A DNA stretch of 11,610 bases from the NCBI GenBank assembly GCA_022567775.1, contig JADFGH010000026.1, positions 1-11,610 of the forward strand, given 5' to 3'. This document shows, in pieces, positions 7,075 through 11,610 of this stretch (position 1 is the stretch's first letter; the number at the start of each line of letters is the position of its first letter). The position numbers and the translations under genes were made by a program. The stretch is from Pseudomonadota bacterium. GTDB taxonomy: Bacteria > Pseudomonadota > Gammaproteobacteria > Steroidobacterales > Woeseiaceae. The notes beneath the pieces are model-generated. The model did no database searches. It was not told the origin of the DNA and was given only the letters and a program-made list of their open reading frames with translations.

Positions 7075-8415
7075 TCACCGCTGCGATCGCAGAGCCGACC
7101 GTACCGATTCAATGACCGAAGCAATCTGTGACTGGTCGATAATGAGTGGTGGCGAAAACGCCAGCGTGTCGCCGGTCGTGCGGATAATCACGCCGTCATC
7201 GAAGCACTCGCGGAATATCTGCATCGCCCGCGCCGTCGGCTGACCCTCGAGCGGTTCAAGTTCTACCGCGCCGATGAGGCCGCAGTTTCTGATGTCGATC
7301 ACATTTGGCTCGCCTTTGAGACTGTGCAATGCATCTTCGAACGTGCCCTCGAGTTCGCGTGCGCGATCGAACAAGCCCTCTCCAAGGTACACATCAAGTG
7401 CCGCACATGCGGCAGCGGCTGCCAGCGGATGTCCGGAATAGGTATAGCCATGGAAAAATTCGATCGCGTCCTCCGGCCCGGTCATGAAGGTATCGTAGAT
7501 TTCGTCCTTTGCCAGCACCGCGCCCATCGGCACCGTGCCACTCGTCAGGCCTTTGGCGGTCGTCATCAGGTCCGGTGTGACGCCGAATCGACTGGCGCCG
7601 AAGGCGTCGCCCGTGCGACCAAAACCACAGATGACCTCGTCGAATATCAGCAGGATGCCATGCTTGTCACAAATGTCCCGAACGCGCTGCAGGTATCCCT
7701 TTGGCGGAATCAGGACGCCTGCGGAACCCGCAATCGGCTCGATGATGACAGCAGCAATCGTCGAGGGATCGTGCAGCGCCACGATGTTTTCCAGCTCATC
7801 GGCAAGCGTAGCACCCCACTCCGGCTGTCCCTTGGAATAGGCATTCTTCTCAATGTTGTGCGTGTGGGGCAGGTGATCGACACCGGGCAGCATGGTGCCG
7901 AACATCTTGCGGTTCGCTGACATGCCACCGACCGATATGCCGCCGAAGCCAACGCCATGGTAACCGCGTTCGCGTCCGATCAGCCTGGTGCGGGCACCCT
8001 CCCCGCGAATGCGGTGGTAGGCCAGCGCCATCTTCAACGCCGTGTCGACCGCCTCCGAGCCGCTATTGACGAAAAACGCATAGCCGATGCCCTCCGGCGC
8101 GATGTCGACCAGGCGATTCGCCAGCTCGAAAACTCTCGGGTGGCCCAGCTGAAACGCCATCGCATAATCGAGTGTTTCCGCCTGCTCCTTGATCGCCTCA
8201 ACAATCTTCGGATGGCAGTGACCGGCGTTGCAACACCACAGCCCGGCGACGGCGTCGAGCAACTGTTTGCCCTCCGTCGTGTAGCAGTACATGCCCTGCG
8301 CACGTGCAATCAAGCGCGGATGTTGTTTGAAATACCGGTTGCCTGTGAACGGCATCCAATATGCCTGCAAATCAGGTAAATCATGTTGCAACTGTCGTGC
8401 CGTGTTGTCAGCCAT
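7075..8415 (-). CDS. aptA: Omega-amino acid (beta-alanine):pyruvate transaminase
   Basis: This 446-residue class III PLP-dependent aminotransferase moves the amino group of beta-alanine (or related omega-amino acids) to pyruvate, giving malonate semialdehyde and alanine. The opening DLQAYWMPFTGNRYFK is very close to the beta-alanine:pyruvate transaminase family. Further marks are GLWCCNAGH (58-66), VNSGSEAVDTALK (116-128), GRERGYHGVGFGGISVGG (147-164), Asp259 in IFDEV, the PLP lysine Lys288 in TTAKGLT and the switch arginine Arg412 in IIRTTGDTLAFSPP. Length is the usual one. An ACGGAGAG ribosome site lies just before the ATG. It is followed 22 bp later by mmsA, which uses its product. A role with other omega-amines cannot be excluded. 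Confidence 0.95.
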   Translation of the reverse strand: MADNTARQLQHDLPDLQAYWMPFTGNRYFKQHPRLIARAQGMYCYTTEGKQLLDAVAGLWCCNAGHCHPKIVEAIKEQAETLDYAMAFQLGHPRVFELANRLVDIAPEGIGYAFFVNSGSEAVDTALKMALAYHRIRGEGARTRLIGRERGYHGVGFGGISVGGMSANRKMFGTMLPGVDHLPHTHNIEKNAYSKGQPEWGATLADELENIVALHDPSTIAAVIIEPIAGSAGVLIPPKGYLQRVRDICDKHGILLIFDEVICGFGRTGDAFGASRFGVTPDLMTTAKGLTSGTVPMGAVLAKDEIYDTFMTGPEDAIEFFHGYTYSGHPLAAAAACAALDVYLGEGLFDRARELEGTFEDALHSLKGEPNVIDIRNCGLIGAVELEPLEGQPTARAMQIFRECFDDGVIIRTTGDTLAFSPPLIIDQSQIASVIESVRSALRSQR

Positions 8416-8434
8416 GTTGACTCTCCGTGCATAT

Positions 8435-8459
8435 GGGGTCAGAGCCGGGCTCTGACCCC
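8435..8459. repeat. Perfect palindromic hairpin between oxidase and aptA genes
   Basis: The arms GGGGTCAGAGC (8435-8445) and GCTCTGACCCC (8449-8459) are perfectly complementary around a 3-base loop (CGG). They sit in the 49-bp gap between the FAD oxidase stop and the aptA ribosome site. A GGGGTCAGAG...CTCTGACCCC hairpin is a recurring intergenic repeat in many gammaproteobacteria, often linked to REP-type (RAYT) transposases. No T-run follows on the minus strand, so it is more likely a mobile palindrome or mRNA processing/stability element than a terminator. No second copy was seen in the window. Confidence 0.75.
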
Positions 8460-8464
8460 TGTTT

Positions 8465-9754
8465 CTAAAGTATCTCTTTTAATCGGTGATAAAGCATGCC
8501 CAGCGCCAGGGCGGGATTTGCAAACCACTTTCCGCCCGGCAGTTTCCAGTGTTTTATGCGTTCGAATACGTCGAATCGCTCCGCGTCTCCGCATATCGCG
8601 TCCGCGAGAATCTGCCCCGCGATGTGCGTTGGCGCCAGTCCGTGCCCCGAGTAGCCGTGCGCATAGTAGGTATTTCCCTGGATGCGACCCATCTGCGGAA
8701 TCCGTTTGATGGTGATCGCGATATAGCCGCCCCACTCGTATTCGATGCGAATATCTTCAAGCTGCGGAAACACTTTGACCATCTTCGGCCGAATACTGGC
8801 GGTGATGTCTTTCGGATCTCTGCCGGAATAATTGCAAAGACCACCAAACAGCAGGCGTTTGTCTGCTGACAAGCGATAGTAGTCGAGACCGACACGCTGA
8901 TCGCACACCGCCATATCCTGCGGCAGGACTTCGTTCGCCAGCGTATCACCCAGCGGTTCCGTGGCGATGATGTAGCTGCCGGCCGGAATAACCTTGCCGT
9001 AAAGCCGCGGCTCTGTCTTGCCGAGATACGCATTGCCGGCAAGTACGACCTTGTCGGCATGCATCACACCGTCTGCCGTTTCAACACGCGGCCTGGCGCC
9101 ATGATGAATTCGCGTCACCATTGACTGTTCGAAAATCCTGGCACCGTTGTCTTCGGCCGCGCGCGCTTCGCCGAGGCAGAGGTTCAACGGATGCAGATGC
9201 CCGTTGCCCCGATGGACCATACCGCCAATGTACGCATCTGACCCAATGAATTCATGCATCTGATCCCGCGCCACCATTTCCATTTTGTGCGGATAATTCA
9301 TCGCGCGCTTGCGCTTGATCTCTGACTCAAAATAGTCGAGGTCTTGCTGCGTCAGCGCAACGTCCAGGAAGCCGAATTTCAAGTCACAATTAATACCGTA
9401 CTTTTTGATTCGATCGAGAACCGCATCGCGACACTCGATGCCGATCTGTCGCACAGTGCTTGCCGCAGACTCACCATATTTCCTGCCAATCTCATTTATC
9501 TTTTCGACTTCGACCATGCCATCGATGAGCTGGCCGCCGTTTCTGCCGGACGCGCCCCAGCCAATGCGGTTGGCCTCGATCAAGGCGACATCGTAGCCAC
9601 GCTCTGCCAGGTGCAGCGCGGTCGACAGGCCGGTAAAGCCCGCGCCAACGACGGCAACGTCGCAGCGCTGTTCGCCGGCCAGCAGCGGGTAGTCGGTCTG
9701 CCAGTTTGCCGTCGCCGCGTAATAGGACTGTGTGTGTTCGCGCGTTTCCTGCAT
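8465..9754 (-). CDS. FAD-dependent amine oxidase, gamma-glutamylputrescine oxidase (PuuB/OrdL) type
   Basis: This 429-residue flavoprotein belongs to the D-amino-acid-oxidase-like (DAO) fold. The Rossmann motif VVGAGFTGLSTALHLAERG (35-53) is followed by IEANRIGWGASGRNGGQL (59-76), which is characteristic of the PuuB/OrdL group. The short leader HTQSYYAATAN (7-17) is also typical, and supports the ATG at 9754 although no Shine-Dalgarno is visible. The C-terminal FAD contact is GYSGHGLAPTHIAGQ (367-381). Length equals E. coli PuuB (about 426). PuuB oxidises gamma-glutamyl-putrescine to the aldehyde with release of ammonia. The exact amine here is unknown, and no gamma-glutamylpolyamine synthetase is in the window. 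With aptA and mmsA next, a C3 amine (propylamine end of spermidine) leading to beta-alanine is a reasonable inference. It is the first gene after the divergent promoter. Confidence 0.85.
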   Translation of the reverse strand: MQETREHTQSYYAATANWQTDYPLLAGEQRCDVAVVGAGFTGLSTALHLAERGYDVALIEANRIGWGASGRNGGQLIDGMVEVEKINEIGRKYGESAASTVRQIGIECRDAVLDRIKKYGINCDLKFGFLDVALTQQDLDYFESEIKRKRAMNYPHKMEMVARDQMHEFIGSDAYIGGMVHRGNGHLHPLNLCLGEARAAEDNGARIFEQSMVTRIHHGARPRVETADGVMHADKVVLAGNAYLGKTEPRLYGKVIPAGSYIIATEPLGDTLANEVLPQDMAVCDQRVGLDYYRLSADKRLLFGGLCNYSGRDPKDITASIRPKMVKVFPQLEDIRIEYEWGGYIAITIKRIPQMGRIQGNTYYAHGYSGHGLAPTHIAGQILADAICGDAERFDVFERIKHWKLPGGKWFANPALALGMLYHRLKEIL

Positions 9755-9787
9755 AGCCAGTCAGGGTACTAGAGCCCATAAAAGTTA

Positions 9788-9805
9788 ACAATATTTAAAT
9801 AGTTG
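9788..9805. promoter_or_regulatory. Imperfect palindrome near the oxidase promoter, possible operator
   Basis: AACAATATTTAAATAGTT pairs at 7 of 9 positions about its centre. It lies 34 bp upstream of the oxidase start, where it could cover that gene's promoter. Its AAC...GTT ends and AT-rich core resemble the stronger inverted repeat at 9841-9866 (GTT...AAC core), so both may be sites for the divergent XRE regulator. I could not pick a convincing minus-strand -35/-10 pair here. Confidence 0.4.
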
Positions 9806-9833
9806 AAAATAACTGCTTGAATTTATTACAATA
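9804..9833 (+). promoter_or_regulatory. Candidate sigma-70 promoter of the XRE regulator
   Basis: TTGAAA (9804-9809) and TACAAT (9828-9833) are separated by 18 bp on the plus strand. Transcription would start near 9840, just at the inverted repeat 9841-9866, an arrangement that suits autorepression. Both boxes match the consensus in at least four of six bases, but the surrounding DNA is so AT-rich that chance matches are likely. Confidence 0.5.
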
Positions 9834-9840
9834 CGAATCC

Positions 9841-9866
9841 GAATTGTTGAACATATTTAACAATTC
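9841..9866. promoter_or_regulatory. Inverted repeat, probable operator for the XRE regulator
   Basis: Perfect 8-bp arms GAATTGTT (9841-9848) and AACAATTC (9859-9866) flank a 10-bp AT-rich spacer that is itself partly symmetric. It lies 17 bp before the regulator start and directly downstream of its candidate -10. This is the position expected for autoregulation by an HTH protein, with possible control of the divergent oxidase-aptA-mmsA genes. Binding by this protein is inference. Confidence 0.6.
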
Positions 9867-9883
9867 AACACGGAGACAGCTCA

Positions 9884-10654
9884 ATGGATGATTTAGGCCT
9901 CCGGCTTAAGGCCCTGCGCCAAAAACGCGGCCTGTCGCAGCGTCGACTCGCGCAGATCTCCGGCGTGTCGAATGCGACCGTGTCACTCATCGAGCACGGC
10001 AGAACCGACCCGTCGATGGGCCTGCTACGCAAGATCCTGGATGCGCTCGGCATGTCCTTCGCCGGTTTTTTTGCAGCGGACGTAAGCACCCGCGAAAAGT
10101 ATTTCTATGCGCGTGATGAACTCAGCGAGATCGGCAGCGGCCCGATTTCCTACCTGCAGGTCGGCAGCGACTTGAGCGATGGCCAGTTACAGATTCTTTA
10201 CGAACGGTACAAGCCGGGCGCGGACACCGGGCAGTCCATGCTCAGCCACGATGCCGGCGACAAGGTTCCCATGACCCTGATCCGCGGCGGCAAGACCCAT
10301 GACGTGCGTGTTCACCTGCGCAAGGCGCTTCCCCCCGATTCGAACGAATTGGCCTGGCAGAAGCTCGGTATCCGACTCGCACCCCTTTCCCGCGCCGCCG
10401 CACGTCGTTATCGCTTGCGCGAAGACGCGGGTCTGGTGGTCATCGAAGTGGACCGGCGCAGCCCAGCCGCACAGATCGGAATGAAAGAGGGCGACTTGCT
10501 GAACCAGTTGGGGCCTCATGCGTCCTGGCCGCTGGGCAAGATCGGCCTGTTGCTTGAAGATGTGCGACCAGGCGACGCGGTCGACGTTGTTTTCTATCGC
10601 TTCTATCGCAATTATCAGCCGGATCGCTTTCGCGACCGCATGTACGCCCGGTAG
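9884..10654 (+). CDS. XRE-family regulator fused to a PDZ-domain tail (HTH, partial cupin, PDZ)
   Basis: Residues 6-61 of this 256-residue protein form an XRE helix-turn-helix (LKALRQKRGLSQRRLAQISG, then NATVSLIEHGRTDPS). Residues 70-122 follow the family of XRE-cupin polyamine regulators (PuuR type) up to ERYKPGADTGQSMLSH, where the cupin barrel should begin. The cupin then stops. Residues 125-145 (GDKVPMTLIRGGKTHDVRVHL) look like the last strands of one PDZ domain, and 159-240 like a second: LGIRLAPLSR, VVIEVDRRSPAAQIGMKEGD, LLEDVRPGDAVDVVFYR. This matches the C-terminal half of tandem-PDZ HtrA/Deg-type proteins. The reading frame is continuous. CGGAGAC supplies the ribosome site. The N-terminal half likely controls the divergent amine genes. 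The tail is either a true fusion or an assembly join near 10241-10264. Confidence 0.8.
   Translation: MDDLGLRLKALRQKRGLSQRRLAQISGVSNATVSLIEHGRTDPSMGLLRKILDALGMSFAGFFAADVSTREKYFYARDELSEIGSGPISYLQVGSDLSDGQLQILYERYKPGADTGQSMLSHDAGDKVPMTLIRGGKTHDVRVHLRKALPPDSNELAWQKLGIRLAPLSRAAARRYRLREDAGLVVIEVDRRSPAAQIGMKEGDLLNQLGPHASWPLGKIGLLLEDVRPGDAVDVVFYRFYRNYQPDRFRDRMYAR
10241..10264 (+). other. Junction between XRE-cupin-like and PDZ-like coding sequence
   Basis: Homology switches here (residues about 120-127, MLSHDAGD). To the left the protein follows XRE-cupin regulators; to the right it follows a tandem-PDZ protein. Genes further right (DUF971, OmpA-like) also look unlike the proteobacterial genes to the left. 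No repeat, insertion-sequence end or integration site is visible at the point. Exact placement within these bases cannot be set by eye, because Asp-Ala-Gly-Asp would fit either parent. Confidence 0.55.
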
Positions 10655-10662
10655 AACCGACC

Positions 10663-11031
10663 ATGCCCGAGGACAGAATCACCCAAGCGCACCGCACCGA
10701 CTTTGCCACCGAGCAGATCACGCCCGTCGATTTGAAACTCAAGCGCGCCGAACAGGAACTGCGCATCACGTGGAAGGATGGCCGGGGCAGCGTTTACCCA
10801 GCCGCGGCGCTTCGCAAGGCCTGTCCCTGCGCGACGTGTCGAACGGAGCGCGAAAAGCAGGCCGGCGAACTGCTGCCGATTCTCAAGAGCGCGCCCGCCG
10901 AGGATCTCGCCTTGGTCAACGCCCAACTGGTGGGCAACTACGCCCTTCAACTTTTCTGGTCCGACGGCCACGACACGGGAATCTTCGACTACAAATATCT
11001 CCGGGCCTTGGACAGCGGATCGACGAAATAG
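10663..11031 (+). CDS. DUF971 (GBBH-like N-terminal domain) protein
   Basis: This is a 122-residue single-domain protein of the DUF971 family, related to the N-terminal domain of gamma-butyrobetaine hydroxylase. The family signs are all present: ITPVDLKLKRAEQELRITWK (19-38), LRKACPCATC (50-59, with Cys54, Cys56 and Cys59), and LVGNYALQLFWSDGHDTGIF (89-108) followed by YLR. The cysteines suggest metal or Fe-S binding, but no precise biochemical role is established. It begins 8 bp after the stop of the regulator-PDZ gene with no strong ribosome site, so it is probably co-transcribed with the PDZ part. The TERE/LLPIL stretch after the Cys motif reminds me of planctomycete members rather than gammaproteobacterial ones, which usually lie next to hslVU or ubiE; this impression was not tested. 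Confidence 0.88.
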   Translation: MPEDRITQAHRTDFATEQITPVDLKLKRAEQELRITWKDGRGSVYPAAALRKACPCATCRTEREKQAGELLPILKSAPAEDLALVNAQLVGNYALQLFWSDGHDTGIFDYKYLRALDSGSTK

Positions 11032-11052
11032 CCCGGCGATTATTGAACCGGG
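11032..11052. terminator. Small hairpin at the convergent gene ends
   Basis: CCCGG (11032-11036) can pair with CCGGG (11048-11052) around an 11-base AT-rich loop at the ends of the convergent DUF971 and OmpA-like genes. The arms run into the OmpA-like coding end and there is no T-run. This is at most a weak bidirectional terminator. Confidence 0.2.
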
Positions 11053-11610
11053 TCCAGCGCGAAAATCTCCACCCGCCGGTTTTGGGCGCGGGCTTCGTCG
11101 CTGGTGTTCGGAACCCGTGGCCGATGCTCGCCGGCGCCGCACGCCACCAATCGAGCCGCATCCACGCCCCGATCGCGAATGTGGCGGACGACGGTCAACG
11201 CACGCTGAGCGCTGAGCTCGTAGTTGTCCTTCCAGCCGCTCTTCTTGATCGGCACGTCGTCGGTGTGCCCGAATATGAACACATCCTTGTTCGCGTATTG
11301 ACTGAGGATCACGCCCGCGATGCTGTCCAGCGCGGCCCGGCCCGATTCACGAATCACGACCTTGCCCGACGCAAACAACACGCTTCCTTCGATGGCGATC
11401 ATCGCACCACCGGGAACCGCCTGCCATCCGTCGGCCGGTACGGCTTCGGGCAGATTGGCCAGATCGCCGCGGAGACGCTCCGCTTCGGCTCGAGCGATTT
11501 GCAGTTGCTCGCCTAGTCGATCTTGTTCCTCGAACTGCGCATCGGCCTCACGACGTGCCGCCGCGAGATCGGTGGTCAATTGATGGTTGGTGTCCTCGAG
11601 CAGCGAGATG
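11040..11610 (-). CDS. OmpA/MotB-like peptidoglycan-binding protein, C-terminal part
   Basis: The C-terminal ~189 residues of a protein whose start lies beyond the right edge; the frame stays open to 11610. The visible N-terminal ~55 residues are charged and heptad-like (EEQDRLGEQLQIARAEAERL), indicating a coiled-coil stalk. The OmpA_C domain follows, with IEGSVLFASGKVVIRESG, FIFGHTDDVPIKKSGWKDN, ELSAQRALTVVRHI and the terminal AQNRRVEIFAL. This domain binds peptidoglycan in the periplasm. An N-terminal signal or membrane anchor would be off-window. It could be a MotB-like stator part or a general OmpA-family envelope protein. The DVPIKKSGWKDN loop is a form I associate with planctomycete and related OmpA proteins. 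It converges with the DUF971 gene, with only 8 bp between the stop codons. Confidence 0.88.
   Translation of the reverse strand, partial: ISLLEDTNHQLTTDLAAARREADAQFEEQDRLGEQLQIARAEAERLRGDLANLPEAVPADGWQAVPGGAMIAIEGSVLFASGKVVIRESGRAALDSIAGVILSQYANKDVFIFGHTDDVPIKKSGWKDNYELSAQRALTVVRHIRDRGVDAARLVACGAGEHRPRVPNTSDEARAQNRRVEIFALDPVQ

Noticed and set aside
8435..8459. Rho-independent terminator of the amine oxidase gene
   Set aside because: The hairpin is strong but no T-tract follows on the coding strand, and the downstream gene's ribosome site begins a few bases later.
10518..11516. Plus-strand open frame of 332 codons across the regulator end, DUF971 and OmpA-like genes
   Set aside because: It is low-complexity and Arg/Pro/Ala-rich with no domain, and it overlaps three genes with clear family motifs in other frames.

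Overview
The window reads as an accessory catabolic region of a proteobacterium, most likely a gammaproteobacterium. The support is the protein families, the gene arrangement and the short GTAGGAGC-headed palindromes typical of gammaproteobacterial intergenic REP elements. Everything from about 1 to 9754 lies on the minus strand, nine co-oriented genes in all. The last ~1.9 kb reads mostly the other way, and its final ~1.35 kb may come from a different lineage.

Region A (5370 down to 1, minus strand) is a molybdenum-hydroxylase cluster of the CO-dehydrogenase/xanthine-dehydrogenase family, in transcription order coxG-like, coxS, coxL, coxM, coxD-like MoxR ATPase and coxE-like VWA protein (cut by the left edge). 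S, L and M are the iron-sulfur, molybdopterin and FAD subunits of one enzyme; D and E are the maturation pair; G is a small membrane-anchored SRPBCC protein. The large subunit has SYRGAGR where true (form I) CO dehydrogenases have AYRCSFR. It is therefore a form II-like enzyme with an unknown substrate.

Region B (9754 down to 5535, minus strand) is an amine/beta-alanine catabolic unit: an FAD amine oxidase of the gamma-glutamylputrescine oxidase type, an omega-amino acid:pyruvate transaminase (aptA) and CoA-acylating (methyl)malonate-semialdehyde dehydrogenase (mmsA). The last two turn beta-alanine into malonate semialdehyde and then acetyl-CoA. Propylamine-type polyamine catabolism feeds such a route.

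Region C is a 129-bp AT-rich divergent promoter (9755-9883) with two inverted repeats. It separates the catabolic genes from a plus-strand XRE-family regulator (9884-10654). The regulator begins like the usual XRE-cupin polyamine regulators, but near residues 120-127 it leaves the cupin and continues as the tail of a PDZ protein of HtrA/Deg type. After it come a DUF971 protein and a convergent, edge-truncated OmpA/MotB-like protein. These look unlike the left part and recall planctomycete-type proteins. The change sits at about 10241-10264. It is either a natural in-frame fusion or rearrangement, or an assembly chimera joining two genomes; the sequence alone cannot decide.

Three REP-like units surround coxG, and a perfect 11-bp-arm hairpin lies between the oxidase and aptA. 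There are no tRNA, rRNA, CRISPR or transposase genes that I can see.
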